DNA from: Scatacola_A faecigallinarum
GTDB taxonomy: Bacteria; Pseudomonadota; Alphaproteobacteria; RF32; CAG-239
Length of the DNA stretch: 64,000 nt
NCBI GenBank assembly: GCA_018713605.1
Contig: DVOM01000001.1
Location: 1 to 64,000 of the forward strand
Direction of reading: 5' to 3'
Positions within the stretch are counted from its first letter, which is position 1, and each line of letters opens with the position of its first letter. Made by a program: the position numbers and the translations under genes. Shown piece after piece: positions 1-8,557 of the stretch. Below the pieces are notes generated by a model. That model saw only the letters and a program-made list of their open reading frames with translations, made no database searches and was not told the origin of the DNA.

Positions 1-48
1 AATTTGCTAGTATAACGACAGCATAAATTTGAGGAAACGACCAAAACC

Positions 49-765
49 ATGATAGTCGCCAGGAACCTGTCTAAAAGCTTTAATGAAATAAAAGCCGTCG
101 ACGATGTCAACTTTTGCATCAAAAAAGGCGAGGTTGTCGCGCTGCTCGGCCCGAACGGCGCCGGCAAAACCACGCTGATGCGCCTGTTGACCGGCTATCT
201 GACGCCCGACGGCGGCGAAACATCCGTCTACGGCATGAACATTGCCGAAAACAGAGTCGCCGCACTCGGCAAAATCGGCTATGTTCCGGAAAACGCGCCC
301 CTGTATCCCGAAATGACGGTGTTTGAATATCTTCATTTTGCCGCCGCACTGCGAGGCCTGCGCAAGGACGATCTGCTTATAAATCTGGCGGAAGCGGCCT
401 CGCAGATGAAGCTGGCCGGCGTTTTAAACCAGCGAATAGAAACATTGTCCAAAGGCTTTCGGCACCGGACGGCGGTAGCCGGAGCCCTGATACACAAGCC
501 TCGGATTTTGATTCTCGACGAACCGACCGAAGGTCTTGACCCCAATCAGAAATACGAAATGCGCGCTTTTATCCGCCGTTACGGAGAAAAAAACATCGTC
601 ATCGTTTCCACGCACATTATGGAAGAGGTCGAAAACGTCGCTTCACGTATTCTGTTGATGAACCGGGGCAAACTTATCAGCGACACGACGCCGCTGTCTT
701 TGCTTAATTTGTACCCGCGGAAAGACATGGCCGAAGTCTTCCGTTATATGACTTCCGACAAATAG
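49..765 (+). CDS. ABC transporter ATP-binding protein (GldA-like)
   Basis: ATPase subunit (238 aa) that would power the membrane permease encoded just downstream. Walker A GPNGAGKT lies at residues 34-41, the signature is a divergent LSKGF at 133-137, and Walker B with catalytic Glu is RILILDEP at 152-159; an H-loop STH follows near residue 190. It is the first of four tightly spaced genes (ATPase, permease, GldG-like protein, DUF4340 protein), a set known from gliding-type GldA/GldF/GldG and related ABC systems of unknown substrate. The start has a GAGGA motif about 12 bases upstream. The promoter probably lies before the window. The substrate is not predictable; the family call is secure. 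Confidence 0.88.
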   Translation: MIVARNLSKSFNEIKAVDDVNFCIKKGEVVALLGPNGAGKTTLMRLLTGYLTPDGGETSVYGMNIAENRVAALGKIGYVPENAPLYPEMTVFEYLHFAAALRGLRKDDLLINLAEAASQMKLAGVLNQRIETLSKGFRHRTAVAGALIHKPRILILDEPTEGLDPNQKYEMRAFIRRYGEKNIVIVSTHIMEEVENVASRILLMNRGKLISDTTPLSLLNLYPRKDMAEVFRYMTSDK

Positions 766-773
766 GAGCGCAA

Positions 774-1514
774 ATGCCAATGCCTATAGGTTTTAAAACT
801 GTTTTTTTCAAAGAATTTGCCGGATATTTCCGCAGCGGCAACGCCTATATCATCTTAGGCGTTTATGCTTTGCTGTCTTTTGCCGCAACTTTTTATGTCG
901 GCGGTTATTTTACGCTCGACAATACGTCGCTCGCGTCTTTTTTTCTCTACCAGCCGGAAATTCTGACGGTGCTGATGCCGGCCGTTACCATGCGCTCCTG
1001 GACGGACGAGCGCCGGCAGGGAACCGTTGAATACCTTCTGACCCAGCCGGTAGATTATACTTCCGCCGTTCTTGCCAAATTCGCCGCCGCCTGGCTGTTC
1101 GGGGTTCTTATGCTGTCCGCCAGTCTGCCGTTTTGGCTTTGGACGTCATTTTTAACCCCGCTCGACAACCTCAACATTCTTTCCGCCTATCTGGTCTGCA
1201 TTCTGATTATCGGCACGTTTTCGGCTTTGGGATGCGCCGTTTCCGCCTTCAACGGCAATACAGTCATCGCCTATATCATTACCATTTTCGTTCTGTGGGG
1301 TTTCGCCGGCCTCAATCTCGACTTTCTGATTGCTCCCGCTCAGAACCTCTCGGAGGAAATTGCCGTCAGGATTATCCGTTCGCTTAATTTCAATAAGCAT
1401 TATCAGGATTTCGTCAGCGGGCAGGCGGGGCTGGACAATATCATTTATTTCATATCGGTCATTGTTCCGGCATTGTGGCTCAATGTCGTCGCGCTTGAAT
1501 ATAAAAAGAAGTAG
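774..1514 (+). CDS. ABC-2 type permease (GldF-like)
   Basis: Integral membrane permease of 246 aa with about six hydrophobic helices, partner of the preceding ATPase. It contains the ABC-2 signature region around residues 80-90, where a conserved M-R-S-W-T-D-E-R stretch leads into an E-Y-L-L-T-Q-P segment, as in GldF and related proteins. An AGGAG ribosome site sits 5-6 bases before the first ATG; a second in-frame ATG two codons later is also possible. Eight bases separate it from the ATPase gene, so co-transcription is likely. The cargo is unknown. Confidence 0.85.
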   Translation: MPMPIGFKTVFFKEFAGYFRSGNAYIILGVYALLSFAATFYVGGYFTLDNTSLASFFLYQPEILTVLMPAVTMRSWTDERRQGTVEYLLTQPVDYTSAVLAKFAAAWLFGVLMLSASLPFWLWTSFLTPLDNLNILSAYLVCILIIGTFSALGCAVSAFNGNTVIAYIITIFVLWGFAGLNLDFLIAPAQNLSEEIAVRIIRSLNFNKHYQDFVSGQAGLDNIIYFISVIVPALWLNVVALEYKKK

Positions 1515-1525
1515 GGAAGGCAGCC

Positions 1526-3442
1526 ATGACAAACGTATCCCGCCGTATTACACTGAAAAAGAACTATATTCTGGCACTTTTTGCCGGTCTTCTTTTCTTG
1601 TCTTTCGTTTTTGTCAACGTCGGCAGCGGCCTGCTGCTCGGCAGACAGAAATTAGACCTTACCGGCGACGGACGCTACACGCTTTCGGAAGCCAGCCGTC
1701 GGATCGTCTCCGAAATAAATTCGCCTTTGTATATCCGCTTTTACCTGTCTTCGGCCGTCAGCCGGGAATATCCCGCCCTTTACCAATATTCGCAGGCGGT
1801 TCTCCGCCGGCTTGAAACCTACCGCGACCAAAACCCGGAAATGATACGGATTGAAATCAAAGATCCCGAACCTTACGGCAAAATTGCCGAAGAAGCGCAG
1901 AAACAGGGGCTGAAAAGCTTTTTAAGCGCTGACGGCCGTTCCGAACTTTACTTCGGAGCCGTCCTCGGCAATGATAACGGCGACAGCCGTATTATCGAAC
2001 AGTTTTCACCCGGCCGCGCCGGTTATCTGGAAAACGACATCAGCCGCGCCATCGCCGCCCTTAACAATCCGCTGCGCCCGAAAATCGGCATAACGAGCGA
2101 CAACCTGCCGGTTTCGGAAAAACATTACGGCGTCCGTCGTCACGAATGGGCCTTTTTGCGCCTGTTGCGCAGCGAATACGACGTTGTCGGCATTTCGCCG
2201 CAGACGGCGGAAATTCCGTATGACGTCGAAACGCTGATTTTAATAAATCCGCACCGGCTTTCTCCCTTGTTTGCCTACGCTCTCGACCAGTATTTGCTTC
2301 GCGGCGGCAAAATCATCCTCTTTGCCGATGTTTATTCCGAAACGGAAGCGGAAATTTACGGCACGGCTTCCGAAAACAGCGGTCAAATCAACCGCCTGCT
2401 CAAAAACTGGGGCGTTTCGGTCAACTTTGCCAAAGTCATCGGCGACAGAAGCCTCGGCGAAAATCTCGTCAGCGGTTCCGAAAGCGGCGAAAAGCTCAGC
2501 AACCTCCCGACATGGTTGAATCTTAACGGTTCAGCCATAAATGCGCGGCTTCCCTTTACCGAAAACATTGTTTCCGTCCGGCTCCGCAGCGCCGGCAGCA
2601 TAGATTTGCGCCGGGTCGAGAATGTCAAAGCCTCGCCGTTGTTTGCCACGACGGAAAAGGGCGGGCGCATTGATGTCGAAACCGTAAGGCTTCATAACCG
2701 GCAGGCCGTTTCGGAACAATTCGCCGAAGAGGGAAAACGCTTCCTCGCGGCCGTTCTGTTGGAAGGAAAAGTGGATTCTATCTCTCTGCGCAATCCGCTT
2801 GACGGTACCGGATTTGAAAAGGAAATGCTGCCTTTTCTGCCGACATCGATTAAAGACGGAAAACTGCTGGTCATTGCCGATTCCGACATGCTCGCCGATT
2901 CTTTGTGGGTAAACGGCCAAGCCGGCGGTAATGAAGGGGTTTACGATTTGGTTCCGTACGCGCAAAACGGAGAATTTATTTTGCGCGCCGTCGACTATAT
3001 GACCGGTGCGGAAACGAACGCAGCCCTCGGAAGCAAAAGTCTCAACCCCGAACGGAAAAGCATTTCTGCCGAAATTTATCAACAGAAGCTTCAGCCTTAT
3101 CTGGCGGAATATGAACAGAACAAACGGCTTTTGGGCGAAAAGGAAAAATTCGCCGAAATTTGGAACGAAGCGGTGCAAAATGACGATGCCGGCGTAAACA
3201 TGGCCGTTATCCGTAAACAGGAACAGAACCGGAAAGAAATAAGAGAACTTCAGAAAAAGCTGAAACAAACCGAATATCTGGTCAGAAAGGAAACGACAGC
3301 TTGGATTAACACGATAATCTGGCTGAACATGGCACTCATACCGGGATGCTTTCTGTTTATTGTCTGGCTGTTCCGTTTCTTCGCTGTCAGACGGCAGCGC
3401 CGCATGGTACGGGAGGTTATAAATGAATACAAGATTTCTTAA
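1526..3442 (+). CDS. GldG-like ABC transporter auxiliary protein
   Basis: Protein of 638 aa with one N-terminal membrane helix (about residues 13-32), a large extracytoplasmic domain, a charged coiled-coil stretch near residues 520-590 and a C-terminal helix (about 595-620). This is the layout of the GldG / ABC_transp_aux family, which accompanies GldA/GldF ATPase-permease pairs. It starts 11 bases after the permease and its end overlaps the next gene by 20 bases, so translational coupling is likely. The molecular role of the family is poorly defined; I infer only that it acts on the outer face of the same complex. Confidence 0.8.
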   Translation: MTNVSRRITLKKNYILALFAGLLFLSFVFVNVGSGLLLGRQKLDLTGDGRYTLSEASRRIVSEINSPLYIRFYLSSAVSREYPALYQYSQAVLRRLETYRDQNPEMIRIEIKDPEPYGKIAEEAQKQGLKSFLSADGRSELYFGAVLGNDNGDSRIIEQFSPGRAGYLENDISRAIAALNNPLRPKIGITSDNLPVSEKHYGVRRHEWAFLRLLRSEYDVVGISPQTAEIPYDVETLILINPHRLSPLFAYALDQYLLRGGKIILFADVYSETEAEIYGTASENSGQINRLLKNWGVSVNFAKVIGDRSLGENLVSGSESGEKLSNLPTWLNLNGSAINARLPFTENIVSVRLRSAGSIDLRRVENVKASPLFATTEKGGRIDVETVRLHNRQAVSEQFAEEGKRFLAAVLLEGKVDSISLRNPLDGTGFEKEMLPFLPTSIKDGKLLVIADSDMLADSLWVNGQAGGNEGVYDLVPYAQNGEFILRAVDYMTGAETNAALGSKSLNPERKSISAEIYQQKLQPYLAEYEQNKRLLGEKEKFAEIWNEAVQNDDAGVNMAVIRKQEQNRKEIRELQKKLKQTEYLVRKETTAWINTIIWLNMALIPGCFLFIVWLFRFFAVRRQRRMVREVINEYKIS

Positions 3443-4382
3443 ACAGGCTTTTGTTCTGCTGCTTTGCTCGCTGTTCTTTGCCGGAATGGCCCTGTGGCTT
3501 GTGTCTGTCAAAGAACCTCGCAGCTACGGCGGTGAACCGGTTTTTGCCAAAACTCTGCAAAATCTGGACAACCTCGGCCGCCTCACAATCGAAACGCCGA
3601 AAACGGTTGTTAATCTGCAGTTGGAAGACAACCTGTGGCGGGTCATGGAAATCGGCAATTATTACGCCGGTTATCGGCAGATAAACAACCTGTTTAACGA
3701 TTTTGCCGATGCGCGGATATATCGCCGCCGAGGTCCGGCAACCGATGCCGACGAAAAGAAATTTGGTCTGGATGACAATGCTTTTCGCGTCATTACCCGT
3801 GACGCAGGCGGACGGATTCTCAACACCGTTCTGATTGGCAAAGCCGCCGCCGATAATTTATATCATTTTGCCCGTATAGAAGGCGAAAAAGACGTTTTTC
3901 TCATTACCGGAAACTTCAGCTTTCCCGAAACTGCCGTTTCCTGGCTGCAACAGCCGCTGCTTTCCCTGTCGCCCACCGATATCCGCAGCCTCAAGATCGG
4001 CCATGAAACAGCTGTTCGCCCTGACATTATCATACCGTTCAGGATTAAAGGAAAGCAAGCGGTTCCGGATATCAGCCGTTATTTGAATGCCCTCGGTTTC
4101 GTTGCCGCCTATGACGTCCGGCGCGGTGCCGATTTTGACCGTTTGCAGTTTTCGGCCCCAAAAAGCCTGACGGTCACAACCTTTGACGGACTTGTCGTAA
4201 CTATTGAAGTTTACGGCCGAACCGGCGAAGAATATTGGGCATCGCTTAAATTTTCAACCACAACCCTACCAACCACAGCCGTTAATGATTATATCAAAAG
4301 CAGTGCCTTCCTGTACGAGGACTGGTATTTCAGACTCGCCCCCGATGTCGGAAGGATTTTGTTCAATGCTTTTATACAATAA
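3423..4382 (+). CDS. DUF4340-type protein of the Gld-like ABC operon
   Basis: Protein of 319 aa with one N-terminal membrane anchor (about residues 9-27) and a periplasmic region of repeated beta-rich segments. DUF4340 proteins usually follow a GldG-like gene, and this one overlaps it by 20 bases. Features seen: a W-R-V motif after a beta strand near residue 60 and a second similar module around residues 100-150, both typical of the family. Function is unknown; it is probably an accessory of the ABC system. The family call rests on context plus general resemblance, so it is moderately sure. Confidence 0.7.
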   Translation: MNTRFLKQAFVLLLCSLFFAGMALWLVSVKEPRSYGGEPVFAKTLQNLDNLGRLTIETPKTVVNLQLEDNLWRVMEIGNYYAGYRQINNLFNDFADARIYRRRGPATDADEKKFGLDDNAFRVITRDAGGRILNTVLIGKAAADNLYHFARIEGEKDVFLITGNFSFPETAVSWLQQPLLSLSPTDIRSLKIGHETAVRPDIIIPFRIKGKQAVPDISRYLNALGFVAAYDVRRGADFDRLQFSAPKSLTVTTFDGLVVTIEVYGRTGEEYWASLKFSTTTLPTTAVNDYIKSSAFLYEDWYFRLAPDVGRILFNAFIQ

Positions 4383-4393
4383 TGACGGATTAA

Positions 4394-5806
4394 ATGGAAC
4401 AGGAAAGGTTTCTGCTCAAAATATCGACCAATCTGTTTATCGTTTCGGATTATGAAGGCGCAGTCAGCTATGCCAGTCCGAAAGCGGTTTTGCTGTTTGG
4501 CTTTTCCGACATAAAGGACGCCCGGCTGTCGTCTTGTCTCAGCCGGGAAAACTGGCTGGAACTCCGCCGGCACATCAGCGACGTCCTGTTGACCAAAATT
4601 CCCGGATATTTTACGCTGCGTCACCAAAACCGCTTTTTCAACATCTATATTTACAGCCATAACGGCAAGGCGGCCCAATGCTGGGAAGACATTACCGAGC
4701 GCCGGCAGCTTTCCCGGTCCCTGCACCGGACCTCCGAGCGGCTCGAATTCGCCGAAAAAACGACAGGCCTTGGCTATTGGGAACTGGACATTAAGGCCAG
4801 AAAACTGTATTGGTCTGCTCAAATGTATCGGCTTTTTGGCTTAGATGCCCGCAGCGTCTCGCACAAGCGCAACATCATACGCGACCGCATCTTGCCCGAA
4901 GATTACCCTTTGTATCATCAGAAACTTCATGAACTGGTTCATTCAGGCAAACCGGTTGACGGTATTCTCCGACTGCGCCGCAGCGACGATGCCGTTATCT
5001 ATTGCACATTCAAAGCCGCCATGCTCAGAGAAGGAGAACGGAACAAGATCGCCGGCACTTTCCAGGACATAACCAAGCTGATTGAAATGCAGAAAGATTT
5101 AGAGAAAGCCAAACGCAGTGCCGAAGCGTCCGATCGCTCAAAATCCTACTTTCTGGCACAGGCCAGTCACGATCTGCGCCAACCGATGCAGGCTCTGCGC
5201 ATATTCATCTCAACACTGGAAGAAGAACCTCTCGACAATCGGCAGAAAGAGCTTCTTGGCAAAATTTCAGCTTCTGCGGACAATCTAAACAATCTTTTGG
5301 ACAACCTGCTGGATATTTCAAAACTTGATTCCGAAGGATTCGAAGCCTGTCTCGGCAATTTTGACATTTCAGACCTTCTGAAAAACATCTTTTTTGAATT
5401 TCACGAAATTGCGCGTTCCCGCGGCATTCATTTTCATACGACACTCTGCCACTACACTGTCTGCAGCGACGCTCTGCTGGTTGAGCGCGTTATCCGCAAC
5501 CTGCTCAGCAACGCTTTTAAATATACCCGCAACAAAGTTCTGCTGGGCTGCAAAAGGGAAAACGACCGCATCAGAGTTCTGGTTATGGATAACGGCGAGG
5601 GAATAACGGCGGAAGAAAAAGAACGCATTTTCGATGAATTCTATCAAAGCCGCAACATCAACGACAACAGTCGCAGCGGTGCCGGTTTGGGCTTGTCTAT
5701 CGTCCGCCGGATATCAGATATCCTCGACCTTGATATATCGGTTGACAGCCGCCCGGGCAGAGGCAGCAGTTTCAGTTTTCTTCTTCCCCTTGAAAAAGGT
5801 ACTTAA
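4394..5806 (+). CDS. soluble PAS-domain sensor histidine kinase
   Basis: Sensor kinase of 470 aa with no membrane helix, so it should sense a cytoplasmic signal. Two PAS-like regions occupy about residues 10-110 and 115-230. The phosphoacceptor is H259 in ASHDLRQPMQAL, a form of H-box seen in NahK/ErcS-like kinases. The ATPase domain has the N box (NLLSNAFKYT, about 364-373), the G1 box DNGEGI and the G2 box GAGLGLS. No receiver domain is fused and no response-regulator gene is adjacent, so the partner is elsewhere. It sits 11 bases after the ABC operon and may be its last gene. Confidence 0.88.
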   Translation: MEQERFLLKISTNLFIVSDYEGAVSYASPKAVLLFGFSDIKDARLSSCLSRENWLELRRHISDVLLTKIPGYFTLRHQNRFFNIYIYSHNGKAAQCWEDITERRQLSRSLHRTSERLEFAEKTTGLGYWELDIKARKLYWSAQMYRLFGLDARSVSHKRNIIRDRILPEDYPLYHQKLHELVHSGKPVDGILRLRRSDDAVIYCTFKAAMLREGERNKIAGTFQDITKLIEMQKDLEKAKRSAEASDRSKSYFLAQASHDLRQPMQALRIFISTLEEEPLDNRQKELLGKISASADNLNNLLDNLLDISKLDSEGFEACLGNFDISDLLKNIFFEFHEIARSRGIHFHTTLCHYTVCSDALLVERVIRNLLSNAFKYTRNKVLLGCKRENDRIRVLVMDNGEGITAEEKERIFDEFYQSRNINDNSRSGAGLGLSIVRRISDILDLDISVDSRPGRGSSFSFLLPLEKGT

Positions 5807-5834
5807 AAAGCCCCGTTTCGGGGCTTTCTTTTTT
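5806..5834. terminator. bidirectional rho-independent terminator
   Basis: GC-rich hairpin with AAAGCCCC and GGGGCTTT arms and T tracts on both strands, placed between two convergent genes (the histidine kinase and the LprI-like gene). Confidence 0.8.
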
Positions 5835-6273
5835 ATTCAGGATCACTTTGCTGAGCATGAACAACGTTACTGATAGCATCCAGCTGTTCTTCCGTAAGCT
5901 TTTTGCGGCATTGCTCACGATTATAAGCCTCACTACCTCCGGTATTTTTAGCCGCTTCCGCATACATATCACAATAATTATTGCGATAAACCAGCCAGGC
6001 ATTGTAAGTGTCGCGGACACGCCCTTTAAACATACCGTTGCCGTTGTTCCATTTACTGTAATGCTTGTCATTGGCTATTTTGGTATAAACCTTTTGAATC
6101 TCGGTCAACAAACGTGCCGCCTCCTGTTTCATGCAGACAGAATATTCATAATCGCCCGTCGGCCCCTGTTTGGCAAAATCCTTGATACAATCGTCATACG
6201 GCGTGGCACTGACGGCTGCCGCCCCCAAAAAACATCCAGCCCCAACCAGTAAAACAGCAGCCCTTTTAATCAT
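5833..6273 (-). CDS. LprI-like secreted protein (DUF1311-type)
   Basis: Exported protein of 146 aa. Residues 1-23 form a signal peptide with cleavage after a V-S-A motif. The mature part has conserved cysteines (near residues 28, 47, 100 and 122) and the W-x-x-Y-R-x-x-x-C and G-G-S motifs of the LprI / DUF1311 family, whose founder inhibits host lysozyme. Lysozyme inhibition here is a family-based guess. It ends against the convergent histidine kinase and is probably monocistronic. AAGGAA lies before the start. Confidence 0.6.
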   Translation of the reverse strand: MIKRAAVLLVGAGCFLGAAAVSATPYDDCIKDFAKQGPTGDYEYSVCMKQEAARLLTEIQKVYTKIANDKHYSKWNNGNGMFKGRVRDTYNAWLVYRNNYCDMYAEAAKNTGGSEAYNREQCRKKLTEEQLDAISNVVHAQQSDPE

Positions 6274-6377
6274 CGGAACATTCCTTTCCTAAAAACTTTA
6301 CATTGCCGTTATTTTATGCGAACTTGTAAAAAAGTCAACGACGTTTATTTATATAAGAAGCGGGAAGAGAGGTTAAA

Positions 6378-6998
6378 ATGGATAATGTGTCAAGCATCGC
6401 CGAATTATTAGCCATCAGCTGGACTTATGTCAGCAAACTGCTCAGCTTTGTAAATATACGCAACGAAGGTTATGCAATTATCAAACGCCGATGGGGAAAA
6501 CCCGTAAAAGTATATGACTTGTCCGAAAGATGGTGTTGGAAATGGCCGATTGCCGAAAAATTCGATATCGTTGATATTCGCAAGCAGGTAATTTACCTGA
6601 ATGCACATTCGGTCAAAAATGATGACGGAAGCAAAAACATCATACCCTTCAACACGACCATTGACGCCCAATGCGAATTTCGCATTGTCAATCCGAATGT
6701 CATCTATAAAATTTCCGACGATATCGTCAAAACCGAAAACAATTATACGACCATTGAAAGCTACGTTGACAATACCGTTCATATCCTCATTTCCAGAATC
6801 ATTCGTCAAAATGGCCTGTCCAGCATAACCAACGCTAACATTCAGGAAATGATGGACAGGGAACTGGCGCGTTTCAACCGCGGACATCCGCAGGGATTTG
6901 AAAAAGGCTTCGACTTCAGGATAAGCCATGCTATTTTGATTGAAAACATCGTTATTGTTTCATTCGACAACAACATATCGCTTCGGCAGACAGAATAA
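6378..6998 (+). CDS. SPFH / band 7 domain protein
   Basis: Protein of 206 aa resembling the SPFH (prohibitin/stomatin) domain. After a short weakly hydrophobic start there is the typical opening G-Y-A-I-I-K-R-R-W-G-K, followed by W-x-W-P and then alternating strands and helices. It lacks a long C-terminal coiled coil, so it is shorter than classic flotillins. No clear membrane helix is seen, although residues 6-24 could be a hairpin anchor. A GAGAGG motif precedes the ATG. It stands alone upstream of tRNA-Lys, which is on the other strand. Function is unknown beyond membrane-associated scaffolding. Confidence 0.55.
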   Translation: MDNVSSIAELLAISWTYVSKLLSFVNIRNEGYAIIKRRWGKPVKVYDLSERWCWKWPIAEKFDIVDIRKQVIYLNAHSVKNDDGSKNIIPFNTTIDAQCEFRIVNPNVIYKISDDIVKTENNYTTIESYVDNTVHILISRIIRQNGLSSITNANIQEMMDRELARFNRGHPQGFEKGFDFRISHAILIENIVIVSFDNNISLRQTE

Positions 6999-7003
6999 AC
7001 AGC

Positions 7004-7046
7004 CCAAAAAAAAACGACCTTTCGTTTGCACGAAAAGCCGTTTTTA
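7004..7046. terminator. rho-independent terminator
   Basis: Imperfect hairpin made of an AAAACG-ACCTTTCG left arm and a CGAAAAG-CCGTTTT right arm, with A and T tracts outside. It can serve both the SPFH gene and the tRNA on the opposite strand. Confidence 0.6.
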
Positions 7047-7049
7047 TTA

Positions 7050-7125
7050 TGGTAGGCGCGTGGGGGTTCGAACCCCAGACCCACTGATTAAGAGTCAGTT
7101 GCTCTACCAACTGAGCTACGCACCC
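7050..7125 (-). tRNA. tRNA-Lys(CTT)
   Basis: A 76-nt cloverleaf can be drawn on the minus strand with CCA encoded at positions 7052-7050. The anticodon loop is CTCTTAA, giving anticodon CTT (reads AAG). The T loop is TTCGAAC, and the D-arm region has AGCTCAGTTGGTAGAGC. The first acceptor pair is G-U. Confidence 0.95.
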
Positions 7126-7451
7126 ATAATCATCAAACAAAACGGAATATAAACCGCAAAAATTTTAATTGCAACAGTTTTTTTATATCTGACAAAGTTT
7201 TTTTCACATAATTTCTTTATTGACACGCCGCATGCAAAGTATTACCTTATTTTTTGCTTAAATATAGATTATGGTCGTTTTTATTATTTTAAATCGCAAT
7301 CACTGTTTTATTCCGTTTATTTATCTATGTCGCCTGATGTAGTTATAAGTGGTTGCAGCATTCGGTTTAATAATAAGACGGCCAGTGCCATTTTTCAGTT
7401 TATTCGTCTGTGAAGATGAAGAAGATTGAGTTTAAATGATTTAATTGTTAG

Positions 7452-7655
7452 GGAATGTAAATTCCATGAAAGGAGCTATCTGTGAAGACGGCTTCTTTTG
7501 CCTGAATGTTGTTAAATCGAAATATCGGGAAGAAGTCTGTCGGAAACTGTAAACACAGATGTTTACGCAAAGCCCGGCATCACGGCTTCCCGACCAATAC
7601 GAAAAGGTGCCGGCGTTTTGTTTTTCCGAACAAAAACAATCGGCGCCTTTTTTGC
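7452..7655 (+). ncRNA. candidate structured small RNA ending in a terminator
   Basis: The 600-base gap between tRNA-Lys and the AsmA-like gene holds no convincing gene but several hairpins in a row: 7452-7456 with 7461-7465; a 13-bp stem 7487-7499 with 7528-7541 (one bulge); 7549-7555 with 7560-7566; 7570-7574 with 7584-7588; then a terminator hairpin. I do not recognise a known family: there is no tmRNA T-loop, SRP core or RNase P core. An upstream TTGACA at about 7222 is a possible -35 box. The strand is inferred from the terminator T run. Confidence 0.4.
7603..7653 (+). terminator. terminator of the candidate small RNA
   Basis: Arms AAAGGTGCCG (7603-7612) and CGGCGCCTTT (7641-7650), with an inner GTTTTG/CAAAAAC stem and a T run at 7648-7653. 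Confidence 0.65.
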
Positions 7656-7744
7656 TTTTTAAAAACCGCACACTTAATTCTTTACAAAATTATATTTTGC
7701 TATAAAGCTATATATATCTTGCAACAAACAAAAGGACTGGCACA

Positions 7745-8515
7745 ATGAAGAAAAGATATATCTTTCTTTCCGTTTTGGTTTTAATCGTCGTCGGCGTTTA
7801 TTTCTTTGCGCCGTCACTGGAATCAATTGTTCAGAAAGTCGTTCACAAATACGGCAGCGAAATTACCGGCACCGACGTTAATCTTAAAGGCTTCCGGCTC
7901 GGACTGACCACCGGCGAAGGACGCATCAGCGAAATTACCGTAGGAAATCCCCGGGATTACAGCACCAAAAATTTGTTTGAACTCGGTGAAATCTATGTCA
8001 AGGTAGACATCAAAAGCCTGACCTCCGATACGATTGTCATTGAAAACGTTGAAGTAAGCAAACCGGTCATCAATTATGAAATGCTTTCTTTAACCAGAAA
8101 CAACATTTCCGACATTCAGAACAATATCAAGAAGAACACGGCCAAAACAGCCCAAAAAGAAACTGCGGAAACTGAAAAAGCCAAGGCTTCGTCCGCATCG
8201 GCAGAAGCCGGTAAAAAGGTCATCATCAAAAAGCTGACGGTCAAAGACGGCGAAATCAACGCTGTAGCGGTCAAGGACAATTCCGTTTCGGTCAAACTTC
8301 CCGCCATTACCATGACAAACATCGGTGGCAGCAAAAAAGGAGAACCGATTTCCGTAACCATCTCCAAAATCATCGGAAAAATTCTCAACACGGCTTCCAG
8401 TACGGTTGTCAGCAGCAAAATTTCCGATTTGAAAGGCGTAGCGCAAAAAAATCTTGAGGACATCGCCGGCGGCGTCAAAGACCGTGTCAAATCCATCGGC
8501 ATTTTCGGTAAATAA
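7745..8515 (+). CDS. AsmA-like periplasmic protein
   Basis: Protein of 256 aa with one N-terminal anchor (about residues 5-23) and an AsmA/DUF748-like beta-rich region. The D-V-N-L-K-G-F-R-L-G-L-T-T-G-E-G stretch near residue 45, followed by I-T-V-G-N-P, is typical of this superfamily. Residues 125-160 form a low-complexity linker rich in K, A, T and E. AsmA-like proteins bridge or organise the envelope and have been linked to lipid transport; the exact role here is unknown. AAAGGA lies before the ATG. It is monocistronic, ending at a shared terminator. Confidence 0.6.
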   Translation: MKKRYIFLSVLVLIVVGVYFFAPSLESIVQKVVHKYGSEITGTDVNLKGFRLGLTTGEGRISEITVGNPRDYSTKNLFELGEIYVKVDIKSLTSDTIVIENVEVSKPVINYEMLSLTRNNISDIQNNIKKNTAKTAQKETAETEKAKASSASAEAGKKVIIKKLTVKDGEINAVAVKDNSVSVKLPAITMTNIGGSKKGEPISVTISKIIGKILNTASSTVVSSKISDLKGVAQKNLEDIAGGVKDRVKSIGIFGK

Positions 8516-8527
8516 GCCGTTTTGCTA

Positions 8528-8557
8528 AAAAAAGCCGTCAAATGACGGCTTTTTTTT
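8528..8557. terminator. bidirectional terminator
   Basis: Perfect GCCGTC/GACGGC stem (8535-8540 with 8545-8550) flanked by A and T tracts, between the convergent AsmA-like gene and the DsbD-type gene. Confidence 0.85.

Noticed and set aside
7452..7655. tmRNA, SRP RNA or RNase P RNA
   Set aside because: No TTCRANYC-type T loop, no GGAAGCAGC-like SRP core and no GAGGAAAGTCC core were found, so only a generic small RNA is proposed.
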